Below, in pieces: positions 25,103 through 32,389 of a stretch of 64,000 nt of DNA (the first letter of the stretch is position 1; the number at the start of each line of letters is the position of its first letter). This stretch comes from Bacillota bacterium (GTDB taxonomy: Bacteria > Bacillota > Clostridia > Oscillospirales > Oscillospiraceae): positions 1 to 64,000 of the forward strand of contig JAEXCS010000040.1 of the NCBI GenBank assembly GCA_023402075.1, written 5' to 3'. The notes below the pieces were generated by a model. That model was not told the origin of the DNA. It was given only the letters and a program-made list of their open reading frames with translations, and made no database searches. Both the position numbers and the translations under genes were made by a program.

Positions 25103-25977
25103 TGGCACTGGATTCCATGCAGGAGATTTTTGACGCCGCCGAAGCGGGCGGCAGGGAGTTTTGGGAAGTGGTGCTGGATACCGACATGGAAGAGCGGAGC
25201 GTGTCGGCGGAGACGTCCATGGAAAAAATGCGGATTGCGTGGCGGGCCATGCTGGAAGCGGTGGACACCTATCGGGGCGACCGGCTCTCCGCCAGCGGAC
25301 TGGTGGGCGGCGACGGGAAGAAGATGCGCAACTATGCGGCGGAGATGAACACCCTTTCGGGGCCGTATCTCGCGGCGGTCATTGCCTCCGCCCTTTGCAC
25401 CGGAGAGTCCAACGCCTGTATGCGCCGAATTGTGGCCGCGCCTACGGCGGGGGCCAGCGGCGTGCTGCCCGCCGTGCTGATTCCGCTCTATCATCGGGGG
25501 GATATTGACGAGGACGCCGCAGTCCGCGGCTTGTACGTGGCGGCGGGCATCGGCGCGGTGGTGGGCAGTCGGGCGTGTATTTCCGGGGCCTCCGGCGGCT
25601 GTCAGGCGGAAATCGGAACGGCTTCCGCCATGGCGGCGGGCACGCTGACCGCGCTACGGGGCGGTTCCTGTCAGCAGATCGGTCATGCGGTGGCCATGGC
25701 GCTGAAAAATCTGCTGGGCCTTGTATGCGACCCCGTGGCGGGCCTTGTGGAGGTCCCCTGCGTGAAGCGGAACGTGGTGGGTGCGGTCAACGCCGTAAGC
25801 TGCGCGGATATGGCCCTTGCGGGCGTAGAAAGTCGGGTCCCTGTGGATCAGGTGATCGACTGCATGGGCGAGGTGGGCCGCAAAATGTCTGAGGAGTTTC
25901 GGGAGACGGCGCTGGGCGGCCTTGCGGATACTCCCTTTGGCCGAGAGGTTAAAGAGCGGATGCAAAACCGTGTGTAA
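25102..25977 (+). CDS. sdaAA: L-serine dehydratase, alpha subunit
   Basis: 291 aa, the full length of the alpha subunit. The Fe-S cysteines are visible in CMRRIVAAPTAGASG, SGASGGCQAEIG, CDPVAGLVEVPCVKRN and the closing segments. It carries the cluster that binds serine. It is translationally coupled to sdaAB and followed by a terminator, so the operon has two genes only. Together with gdhA it points to amino-acid fermentation capacity. Confidence 0.96.
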   Translation: MALDSMQEIFDAAEAGGREFWEVVLDTDMEERSVSAETSMEKMRIAWRAMLEAVDTYRGDRLSASGLVGGDGKKMRNYAAEMNTLSGPYLAAVIASALCTGESNACMRRIVAAPTAGASGVLPAVLIPLYHRGDIDEDAAVRGLYVAAGIGAVVGSRACISGASGGCQAEIGTASAMAAGTLTALRGGSCQQIGHAVAMALKNLLGLVCDPVAGLVEVPCVKRNVVGAVNAVSCADMALAGVESRVPVDQVIDCMGEVGRKMSEEFRETALGGLADTPFGREVKERMQNRV

Positions 25978-26033
25978 ATAAAAGCCCTGGACACATGACA
26001 ATGCCATTCAGCGAAATCTTTGAACGCATATGA

Positions 26034-26074
26034 AAAAGCCCCCGTCCCGTTTTAAACGGGACGGGGGCTTTTGT
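26034..26074. terminator. Bidirectional terminator
   Basis: AAAAGCCCCCGTCCCGTTT paired with AAACGGGACGGGGGCTTTT lies between sdaAA and the convergent lipoprotein gene. Confidence 0.93.
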
Positions 26075-26109
26075 CGCCATAGTGGAGGATTGCCGATATT
26101 AAAACGCGA

Positions 26110-26616
26110 TTAACCCTCGCCCCATGTAATAAGCGTCCATGGGTCGCTGCTGCTGTCTCTCATCAAATACCACTGCCACCCGGTGTATTCCCAATCCTCA
26201 TTGAAGGCGTGCTCCGATGCGGACTCTGCGTCCACGGGAGAGTGAAATGTGGAATCAAAGACAATACATTCCTGATACGTCGGATTTCCCCACGTGTTGT
26301 ATCCTTCAAGATAGTCGCTGCCTGCCGCATCGCCGTAAAATGCAAGTGAATGCAGCACGCAGCCGTCCCATGTGGCAAATTCGTGTTTAATCGTTTCAAT
26401 CGCCGAATCCATGTCTTGCTGGGTAAACTGTGCTGATGTTCCGTAGTCAATGGAAATATCCTCAGGAATCGCATTTGATTCAATAGATATGCTGACACTT
26501 GCTCCTGAGGAATCGATTGGTTCCTGGGCATCTTGCCCGCAGCCAGCTAAAAGGAGGGCGAGACAAACTGAAAAAGCAATATAAATGTTTTTGGCAGGAT
26601 ATGCCGCCGTTTTCAT
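26110..26616 (-). CDS. Small secreted lipoprotein, unknown function
   Basis: 168 aa. The N-terminus has a lysine, a hydrophobic run and the lipobox LLLAGCG, so it is an exported, lipid-anchored protein. The mature part has no motif I recognise. It is acidic, rich in Trp/Tyr, and ends in DPWTLITWGEG. The ATG at 26616 overlaps the folD stop codon, so it is the last gene of the fchA-folD operon. The in-frame upstream reading to 26886 overlaps folD in another frame, is Arg/Gly-rich, and is not coding. A surface lipoprotein coupled to folate genes is odd. Codon use is more A/T-rich than in folD. Confidence 0.75.
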   Translation of the reverse strand: MKTAAYPAKNIYIAFSVCLALLLAGCGQDAQEPIDSSGASVSISIESNAIPEDISIDYGTSAQFTQQDMDSAIETIKHEFATWDGCVLHSLAFYGDAAGSDYLEGYNTWGNPTYQECIVFDSTFHSPVDAESASEHAFNEDWEYTGWQWYLMRDSSSDPWTLITWGEG

Positions 26617-27479
26617 CAGTCCCACTTCACGCCTGCGGCCTTGGCCGCCGCGTCGATGACATGCCCGGCCAGCACGGTGGAGGTCACCGTGCCCACGCCG
26701 CCGGGAACCGGCGTGATGGCGGCGACCACCGGCTCTACGCTTGCAAAATCCGCATCGCCGTGCATGGTTCCGTCGTCGTCCACATGGATTCCTACGTCGA
26801 TCACCGTCTGACCCGAGGTGACGCACGAACCATCCACCGCCCCGGCTTTTCCGGCGGCGACAATTAAAATCTCCGCCCGGCGGCACTCCTCCGCAATATC
26901 TTTCGTGTGGGTGTGGCAGGTGGTGACGGTGGCGTTTTGGGCTAGCAGCAGCATGGCCACGGGCTTGCCGATGACAAGGCTTCGCCCCACCACCGTCACC
27001 CGCTTTCCGTCCAAATCGCAGCCGTAGTGATCTAAAATCTCCATGCAGGCCTGCGCGGTGCAGGGGGGATAGCCCGCGCCTTTCCCCGTAAATACCCGGG
27101 CGAGGGATCCTCCGGTGATGCAGTCCACGTCCTTTTCGGGAAGAAGCGCATCACAGGCCGCCTGCTCGTCCAGCGTCTTGGGCAGGGGGCGCAGCATCAA
27201 AAGGCCGTGGATGTCCGCAGCTCCGTTGACGCTCTGGATGGCTTCCATCAGCTCCGCCTGCGTGCACGCAGACGAAAGCGTCAGCTTTTTAACCGCCACG
27301 CCAAGCTTTTCGCAGCGCTTCACCGCACCCCGCTCATAAGCCAGATCGTCCGGCCGTTCGCCAACCCGCAGAATGGCCAGCGTAGGCTTCACGCCTTTTT
27401 CCGTCAGGGTCTGTACCCGCTCCGCAAGGCGAAGGCTCAGGGCCTCTGCCACTTCTTTTCCACTTAAAATCCTTGCCAT
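26616..27479 (-). CDS. folD: Methylenetetrahydrofolate dehydrogenase/cyclohydrolase
   Basis: 287 aa. It contains the THF-binding N-terminal domain (RVGERPDDLAYERGAVKRCEKLG), a PLPK-type loop (RPLPKTLDE), the KDVDCIT segment and the NADP Rossmann motif VVGRSLVIGKPVAMLLL, followed by VIDVGI and PVPGGVGTVTSTVL. It interconverts methylene-, methenyl- and formyl-THF. The canonical YxxxK pair is read here as Y..(7)..K in LAYERGAVKRC. It follows fchA by 13 bp and overlaps the lipoprotein gene, so all three are one transcript. Confidence 0.94.
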   Translation of the reverse strand: MARILSGKEVAEALSLRLAERVQTLTEKGVKPTLAILRVGERPDDLAYERGAVKRCEKLGVAVKKLTLSSACTQAELMEAIQSVNGAADIHGLLMLRPLPKTLDEQAACDALLPEKDVDCITGGSLARVFTGKGAGYPPCTAQACMEILDHYGCDLDGKRVTVVGRSLVIGKPVAMLLLAQNATVTTCHTHTKDIAEECRRAEILIVAAGKAGAVDGSCVTSGQTVIDVGIHVDDDGTMHGDADFASVEPVVAAITPVPGGVGTVTSTVLAGHVIDAAAKAAGVKWD

Positions 27480-27492
27480 ATGCGCTCTCCTC

Positions 27493-28122
27493 TCACTTTC
27501 CCCGAAGATGGACCCGCACAGCGTCCGCCACGGCGGTGGCCCGCGCGCCGTATTCGCGCAGCAGCTCGTCGGTTCGATGCTCCAGCGCCACCGCCGTCAC
27601 GCGGTTTTGCATGGTCTTCGTGTTGATAAACACATTCAGCGCGGCGCATTCCATGGCCGCCCGGCAGCAAATTGCCCCGCAGCCCACGTCGGAAATCAGC
27701 ATTACGCTGCTCTTTTCCAGCAGTTCCTCCAGCAGCTCTACTGCCTTGGCGCATTGCTCCAGTGTTTCCATCGGCGCGGCGCAGGCTCGCTTTGTGGCCT
27801 CTTCCAGAACCTCGTCACGGGTGGGGTCGTCCTTGGGGATGGAATAGGCGCGGGACAGCGGCTCAAAGGCCGCCGCGTCTGCATCTACCAGCTCTAACAA
27901 GCGCTTTTGAATTTCCGCGCCCTTTTCCAGAAGGATGCGGATATCCTCCTCTACGGCGGCGTATTTTTTCCGCCCCAGAGTCATGCTGCCTGCCATAGAG
28001 CCAAGAGCAGAGCCAAGTGCACCCACCAGTGCGGAGGTTCCTCCTCCGCCGGGGACCGGAACTTTGGCAGCGAGAAGGGAGGTAAACTCCCGGCAGGTTC
28101 GATCAATCAGCTTTTCGGGCAT
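27493..28122 (-). CDS. fchA: Formimidoyl-THF cyclodeaminase/methenyl-THF cyclohydrolase (FchA)
   Basis: 209 aa, the FTCD_C all-helical fold: FTSLLAAKVPVPGGGGTSALVGALGSALGSM (abbreviated by context), ILLEKGAEIQKRLLELVDADAAAF and SDVGCGAICCRAAMECAALNVFINTK-type sequence near the end. It acts on formimino- or methenyl-THF in one-carbon metabolism, and is common in purine- and histidine-fermenting Clostridia. The start is the ATG at 28122 behind GGAGG. The longer frame to 28263 crosses the predicted promoter and is rejected. It is the first gene of the fchA-folD-lipoprotein operon. Confidence 0.93.
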   Translation of the reverse strand: MPEKLIDRTCREFTSLLAAKVPVPGGGGTSALVGALGSALGSMAGSMTLGRKKYAAVEEDIRILLEKGAEIQKRLLELVDADAAAFEPLSRAYSIPKDDPTRDEVLEEATKRACAAPMETLEQCAKAVELLEELLEKSSVMLISDVGCGAICCRAAMECAALNVFINTKTMQNRVTAVALEHRTDELLREYGARATAVADAVRVHLRGK

Positions 28123-28175
28123 GGGCAAATCCTCCGTTTTTATTTTAGCAATTTTTGGAGCGTTCGCTGGAAAGT

Positions 28176-28204
28176 AGTATACCCCCATCCCGATAAAAAT
28201 GCAA
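28176..28204 (-). promoter_or_regulatory. Predicted promoter of the fchA operon
   Basis: On the minus strand: TTGCAT, 17-bp spacer, TATACT, about 50 bp before the fchA start. Confidence 0.75.
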
Positions 28205-28261
28205 CGCTTACGCAAGCTGCGCAAAATGCGGTGGAAATTTTTCTGGAATGAAGTATAACGC

Positions 28262-28295
28262 AAAAGCTCCCTCCGAATTTCGGAGGGAGCTTTTA
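28262..28295 (-). terminator. Terminator of the Ig-like protein gene
   Basis: AAAAGCTCCCTCCG-AATT-CGGAGGGAGCTTTT, just downstream of the minus-strand stop at 28307. Confidence 0.88.
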
Positions 28296-28306
28296 AAAGG
28301 TATTCG

Positions 28307-29248
28307 TTATTTTACCCGGACGATGCAGGTCAGGCTGCTTCCGTCGTAGGACATGGTGATGGTGGCCATACCGGTGGCCACGCCGGTGACCATCCCGCTG
28401 CCGTTGACTTTGGCCACGCCGGGATTGCTGCTGGACCAGGTCTGGGCGGTGGTGATTCCGGTGTTTTTAAGCTGGAAGCTCTCCCCTATGCCCAAGGTAA
28501 TGTCCTCCCGGTTCAGCTTTACCTCGCCGCCGGAGGGGATAGTGGTGCCGGAGCCGCCGGAAGAGCCAGAACCTGCGCGTACCCGCACGATGCAAAGGCC
28601 CTTTCCGGTGCCGTCGGTGGCGTAGACATTGATAATTCCGGCGGAAATGGCCGTTACCGTGCCGTTTTCGTCCACGGAGGCAATCCCGTCGTCCTCGCTG
28701 TACCAGGTGTAGTTTCCACTGCCGCCGGACACGGTCAGCTTTACTGCTGGGTCCCCCACCGGAAGGGTGAAGTCGGTGTTGGAGAGAGTGAGGGTGTCGG
28801 GCAGAGCCGCCACCTGCTCCACCGTCAGCCCGGAGGGGTCTGTTTCCGTTCCGTTTCCAGGCTCAATCACGCTATCCGGCTCTTCACCTGTGGAGGAAGC
28901 CGAATCCCCGGAGGAGTCTCCGGTTCCCGGCAGGCTGGTGTCTCCTGAGGAGCCGCTTTGAGACGGGTCGACTTCGGAAGAGGAAACGCCCGGTTCTCCG
29001 CCTCCGCCCAGCTTTTGCTTGATGCTGTCGCCAAAGAACAGCCAGGCCAGCGTCACCGCAAGCACCAGAATCACGACGACCAGCACAGGCGTCAATATGC
29101 TTGGCTCCTTCCGGCAGGCGGAGCGTCGCGCACCTTTGCGGCGGAAGGGACGCTCTTCCTGAAGCGCGGCCTCCTCCTCGCAGAAGGGGCAGCACTTATA
29201 TGTATCGGAATACTTTTCCCCGCAGTCGGGGCAGCGTTTCATGGCCAT
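28307..29248 (-). CDS. Zinc-ribbon membrane protein with extracellular Ig-like (BIG2) repeats
   Basis: 313 aa. The N-terminus is a cytosolic zinc ribbon (CPDCGEKYSDTYKCCPFC, residues 6-23). A basic stretch and one membrane helix (about 51-71, LTPVLVVVILVLAVTLAWLFF) follow. The outside part begins with a Ser/Gly/Glu-rich linker (about 80-135) and then two BIG2-like Ig folds (about 140-225 and 240-313), each closing with a pattern like SVDENGTVTAISAGIINVYA and KVNGSGMVTGVATGMATITM. BIG2 domains often bind surfaces or carbohydrates. The zinc ribbon may hold a partner or sense redox state. The role is unknown. AGGAGG sits 6 bases before the ATG. Confidence 0.82.
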   Translation of the reverse strand: MAMKRCPDCGEKYSDTYKCCPFCEEEAALQEERPFRRKGARRSACRKEPSILTPVLVVVILVLAVTLAWLFFGDSIKQKLGGGGEPGVSSSEVDPSQSGSSGDTSLPGTGDSSGDSASSTGEEPDSVIEPGNGTETDPSGLTVEQVAALPDTLTLSNTDFTLPVGDPAVKLTVSGGSGNYTWYSEDDGIASVDENGTVTAISAGIINVYATDGTGKGLCIVRVRAGSGSSGGSGTTIPSGGEVKLNREDITLGIGESFQLKNTGITTAQTWSSSNPGVAKVNGSGMVTGVATGMATITMSYDGSSLTCIVRVK

Positions 29249-29290
29249 GAATATCCTCCTTCGGAGCGGTGTTTTTTTCGATCAATTGAC

Positions 29291-29319
29291 ATAATATCGG
29301 TTTTTTTCGGTACAGTCAA
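29291..29319 (-). promoter_or_regulatory. Predicted promoter of the Ig-like protein gene
   Basis: On the minus strand: TTGACT, 17-bp spacer, TATTAT. Confidence 0.7.
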
Positions 29320-29369
29320 GACCGCTGGGACGAATTTTGCGGAATTCCGGTTTTTTCCTTCGTTTTTAC

Positions 29370-29398
29370 TTGCTTTTGGGGGTTGCCGTCCCTATAAT
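29370..29398 (+). promoter_or_regulatory. Predicted promoter of uridine kinase gene
   Basis: TTGCTT (29370-29375), 17-bp spacer, TATAAT (29393-29398). Confidence 0.75.
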
Positions 29399-29478
29399 AT
29401 TTTTTGGTTCTTCTCCATTTTTTCGGAGAATTGCTGATGGCGGGCGGCGCGTGCGCCTGCGGAGAGGGGGAAAACCCG

Positions 29479-30096
29479 ATGGATATTATTTTAATCGGCG
29501 TGGCAGGGGGCACCGGCTCCGGCAAAACCACCCTGACCCGGCGGCTGAAGGAGCACTTCGGGAACGATGTGACTGTGGTGGGGCACGACAGCTATTACAA
29601 GCTGCAGGAGGGCGTCCCCCTTGAGGAGCGGACGCGGCAGAATTACGATCACCCCAGTGCCTTTGACACAGACCTCCTGATTGAGCACCTGCGGGCGCTG
29701 AAGCAGGGGGAACCCATTGAATGTCCCGTGTATTCCTTCACGGATTTTAACCGCACCGACCGGACGGTGACGGTTTTCCCGGCTAAGGTCATCATTGTGG
29801 AGGGAGTTTTGATTTTTCAGAACCCTGTCCTGCGGGATATGTTTGATATCAAAATTTTTGTTGAGACGGACGCGGACGAGCGCATTTTGCGCCGCGCCCT
29901 GCGGGACGTGGAGGATCGGGGAAGAAGCCTACAGTCTGTCGTCAAGCAGTATCTCACCACCGTGAAGCCCATGCACGAGCAGTATGTGGAGCCTTCCCGG
30001 AAGTACGCCGACATCATTGTGCTGGGGGGCGGGCGCAATCTGGTGGCGCTTGAAATGATGATTCAGCGCATTCAGGCCCATATCGACAAAAATTAA
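29479..30096 (+). CDS. udk: Uridine kinase
   Basis: 205 aa, standard length for Udk. Walker A at residues 8-15 (GGTGSGKT), the DSYYK motif in the nucleoside-binding lid (GHDSYYKLQEGVPLEER), NYDHPSAFD, the Walker B-like strand VIIVEGVLIF and the arginine-rich RILRRALRDVEDRGRS. It phosphorylates uridine and cytidine with ATP or GTP in pyrimidine salvage. The ATG at 29479 follows GGAGAGGGGG. The 25-residue upstream extension from 29404 begins just after the promoter and lacks family similarity. It has its own promoter and terminator. Confidence 0.93.
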   Translation: MDIILIGVAGGTGSGKTTLTRRLKEHFGNDVTVVGHDSYYKLQEGVPLEERTRQNYDHPSAFDTDLLIEHLRALKQGEPIECPVYSFTDFNRTDRTVTVFPAKVIIVEGVLIFQNPVLRDMFDIKIFVETDADERILRRALRDVEDRGRSLQSVVKQYLTTVKPMHEQYVEPSRKYADIIVLGGGRNLVALEMMIQRIQAHIDKN

Positions 30097-30101
30097 GCGT
30101 C

Positions 30102-30132
30102 AAGGGACTCGCGCAGAGCGGGTCCCTTTTTT
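30102..30132 (+). terminator. Rho-independent terminator after udk
   Basis: AAGGGACTCGC and GCGGGTCCCTT with one G-T pair, then TTTT. Confidence 0.8.
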
Positions 30133-30195
30133 GCAGGAATTAGACCCACATTTCGAGCTTAAGACGCCACACAGAAAAAATTAACAAATATTGTA

Positions 30196-30225
30196 TTTAC
30201 AATTGCCATCAGCAGTCCTTATAAT
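30196..30225 (+). promoter_or_regulatory. Predicted promoter of the LysR gene
   Basis: TTTACA (30196-30201), 18-bp spacer, TATAAT (30220-30225). It gives a leader of about 130 nt. Confidence 0.65.
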
Positions 30226-30360
30226 GATAGCAGTTTAACGTGCAGAACAGTGAAAAAAGCAATGCCCCGGCATTGCGCCCTGAAGGATGGGCTGCTGGGG
30301 CCGGGAGTCATAAAATCAAGTGCAGTCTCAAAAAGTCCCAAATGCAAAGGAGGAGGCGTC

Positions 30361-31272
30361 ATGTCGGTGAAGCTGGAGCTGTATCGGGTGTTCAAGGAGG
30401 TTGCGGAGGCGGGGAATATTTCCGTGGCCGCGAAAAACCTCTATATTTCCCAGTCGGCGGTAAGCCAGTCCATCAAGCAGTTGGAGACGGCCTTGCAGGC
30501 CCGGCTGTTTTCCCGCAGTCCACGGGGGGTGTCCTTAACGGGGGAGGGGCAGCTTCTCTATGACTATGTCCGTTCCGCGCTGGGACTTTTGGCCACGGGG
30601 GAGGACAAGCTTTCTCAGGCCCAGCAGCTTATGCTGGGCACGCTGGTGATTGGTGCCAGCGACACCGTGACGGGCCAGTTTTTAACACCCTATCTGGAGG
30701 CGTTTCACCGGCTTCACCCCGGTATCCGCCTAAAAATCATCAGCGGGCGGAGCGCCAAGGTGCTAAGTCTGCTGCGCTCAGGTTCTGTGGACATCGCCTT
30801 TGCGTCCACCCCGGCGGAGCGGGAGCGTCTGGAGGCGTGGCCCTGCTTTTCCACCCACAGCGTATTTGTGGCCGGAAGCGGCTACGGCTGCGATTTCGAC
30901 CACGTTTACACCCGGGAAGAAATTGCGGCGTTTCCACTGATTTTACTGGAGCGCAAAGCCAGCTCCCGGGGTTTTTTAGAGCAGGACTTTCTCCGCTGCG
31001 GCGTGACGCTGACTCCGGAGATTGAACTGAGTTCCCGGGGCCTTTTGGTTACGCTGGCAAAAATCGGATTGGGCGTGGCGGGTGTGACGCTGGAGTTTGT
31101 GCAGGATGCGCTGAACGCGGGGGAGATTCGGCTTTTGAAGACCGACTTTACCATCCCTGCCCGCAGCGTGGAAATGTGCACGTTGGTGGACGTGGCTCCC
31201 ACGGCCGCGGCGGGCGCGTTTATGGAAATGGTGAAAGACGAGAACCTTCCCTTTGAAGAAACAGGAGAATAA
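30361..31272 (+). CDS. LysR-family transcriptional regulator
   Basis: 303 aa. An N-terminal winged helix (about 1-60) with NISVAAKNLYISQSAVSQSIKQLE (abbreviated) and RSPRGVSLTGEG. The substrate-binding domain (about 90-290) starts LVIGASDTVTGQFLTPYLEAFHRLHPGI, the CysB/CbbR-like fold. AGGAGG sits 5 bases before the ATG at 30361. An in-frame extension to 30250 lies in the leader. The effector is unknown. LysR regulators often control a divergent neighbour, but here the upstream gene is udk in the same orientation and the downstream gene is convergent, so the target cannot be inferred from position. Confidence 0.9.
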   Translation: MSVKLELYRVFKEVAEAGNISVAAKNLYISQSAVSQSIKQLETALQARLFSRSPRGVSLTGEGQLLYDYVRSALGLLATGEDKLSQAQQLMLGTLVIGASDTVTGQFLTPYLEAFHRLHPGIRLKIISGRSAKVLSLLRSGSVDIAFASTPAERERLEAWPCFSTHSVFVAGSGYGCDFDHVYTREEIAAFPLILLERKASSRGFLEQDFLRCGVTLTPEIELSSRGLLVTLAKIGLGVAGVTLEFVQDALNAGEIRLLKTDFTIPARSVEMCTLVDVAPTAAAGAFMEMVKDENLPFEETGE

Positions 31273-31334
31273 CCGCCTGAGAGAAGCGGAATCATCGCCG
31301 CAGGAAGTGGAAGCAGCCGCCTAAAACGGTGCAC

Positions 31335-31375
31335 AAACGGAGCGGGAGCCTTTTGGCTCCCGCTCCGTTTGTTTT
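31335..31375. terminator. Bidirectional terminator
   Basis: A perfect 16-bp stem AAACGGAGCGGGAGCC / GGCTCCCGCTCCGTTT with a TTTT loop, between the convergent lysR and busR-like genes. Confidence 0.93.
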
Positions 31376-31431
31376 GTGTTTATCAAAAAGTCGGACAAGA
31401 AAGGCCGCCGCTCTTCATAAAAAAGCGGCGG

Positions 31432-32070
31432 TTATCCGTCGTTTGCGGAGGTCACAAAATGAATCGCGGAAAGCAAAGTTCGTTCGTCGCCCACAATATA
31501 GAGAATATCTCCGCTCAAGAGGGAAGAATAAGGGCCGGGAGAAAGAATAATCTGCTCGCCCCGCTCGATTGCAATGATGGTGGCTCCCGTTTTATGCCAA
31601 AAGTTTAAGCCGCTGATGCTCTTACCGGCAACCTGCGAGTTGGCGGGTACCGCAATCTCGTATGGCACAAAGGGCGTGCTCTTCGCCGCGCGGCCCGCCG
31701 TGTTGAGGACAAACAAAAGCTTTTCCATGGCGGCGGAGGTTTCGGCAATCTGGCGCTCCATCCAGGAAAGCAGCTCGCCCTTTACGTCGGCCGCACTTTG
31801 CAGCTCCCGGCTTTCCTGAATAAACTCTGTGGCCTTTTGCGAGGAGAGAATCCACACGCCGCTGTTTTTCTTGATATCAAGAATCTCCACATCCTCCAAA
31901 AGATGAACCGCCTTGCGAATCGTCTCCGGAGAAACCCCGTACTGAGAGGAAAGAACTGTGCGCCCCGATAGCTTTTGTCCCTCCACATATTTGCCGCCCA
32001 CAATATCCTGAGCGATGGTGACCGCAATTTTGCGGTAAACAGGCAGGGAAATTCCCTTGCTTCTTGCCAT
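31432..32070 (-). CDS. busR: BusR-type repressor: GntR winged helix fused to RCK_C
   Basis: 212 aa. An N-terminal GntR-type winged helix (about 1-75: LPVYRKIAVTIAQDIVGGKY, VSPETIRKAVHLLED), a helical coiled-coil dimerisation part (about 80-125), and a C-terminal RCK_C/TrkA_C domain (about 135-207: YEIAVPANSQVAGKSISGLNF, GDILYIVGDERTL). This architecture and length match BusR of lactococci and streptococci, which binds c-di-AMP through RCK_C and represses the betaine transporter operon busAB. Here it is divergent from exactly such a transporter, which strongly supports the assignment. In BusR, c-di-AMP increases DNA binding, so high turgor shuts off osmolyte uptake (family knowledge). The start ATG has no strong ribosome binding site; TTG or GTG alternatives upstream are not obvious. 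Confidence 0.88.
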   Translation of the reverse strand: MARSKGISLPVYRKIAVTIAQDIVGGKYVEGQKLSGRTVLSSQYGVSPETIRKAVHLLEDVEILDIKKNSGVWILSSQKATEFIQESRELQSAADVKGELLSWMERQIAETSAAMEKLLFVLNTAGRAAKSTPFVPYEIAVPANSQVAGKSISGLNFWHKTGATIIAIERGEQIILSPGPYSSLLSGDILYIVGDERTLLSAIHFVTSANDG

Positions 32071-32128
32071 AATGATTTCACCGTAATTCCGTTTTAATAT
32101 TTAATATTTATTGTGCCGCAATACTGCC

Positions 32129-32157
32129 AGTCTAACACAAAGTTTAGATTTCGTCAA
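32129..32157 (-). promoter_or_regulatory. Predicted promoter of busR
   Basis: On the minus strand: TTGACG, 17-bp spacer, TAGACT. The element CAGTATTGC occurs two bases downstream of the -10 box and is also found just after the opu -10 box. Confidence 0.7.
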
Positions 32158-32283
32158 AATAAATTGTGGGCTGTGCATCATTGAAGAGATAATGGAAAAT
32201 CCGACTTCGAACCGACACCCTGTTTTCGTTGATAGTATTGCCAATATTATAAAAAGTTTCTCCAAAAAATGCCAGTATTTTTC

Positions 32284-32361
32284 TGACAACCTATACAAAA
32301 ATTAAGATGTCAGTTTGACAAAGTGACAACTTATTGATATAATACACAGTGTCAGTATTGC
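32284..32361 (+). promoter_or_regulatory. Candidate BusR operator array over the opu promoter
   Basis: TGACA occurs at 32284-32288, 32316-32320 and 32324-32328; its complement TGTCA occurs at 32308-32312 and 32350-32354. This yields TGACA-N19-TGTCA and GTGACA-N21-TGTCAG pairs that flank and overlap the promoter. Widely spaced GTGACA-like half-sites are the known BusR binding pattern (from memory). CAGTATTGC at 32353-32361 repeats an element found downstream of the busR promoter. Confidence 0.6.
32315..32343 (+). promoter_or_regulatory. Consensus promoter of the opu operon
   Basis: TTGACA (32315-32320), 17-bp spacer, TATAAT (32338-32343): a perfect sigma-A consensus, consistent with a promoter held down by a repressor. 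Confidence 0.9.
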
Positions 32362-32389
32362 AACGTACAAGAAAGGAGTCAGATATTTT

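Noticed and set aside
26617..26886. N-terminal extension of the lipoprotein gene into folD
   Set aside because: The extra residues are Arg/Gly-rich out-of-frame translation of folD. The true start is the ATG that gives a proper lipoprotein signal.
32195..32225. Possible tRNA 3' end (GGTTCGAA-like sequence on the minus strand)
   Set aside because: The flanking bases do not form a T-stem, and no acceptor, D or anticodon arms can be drawn.
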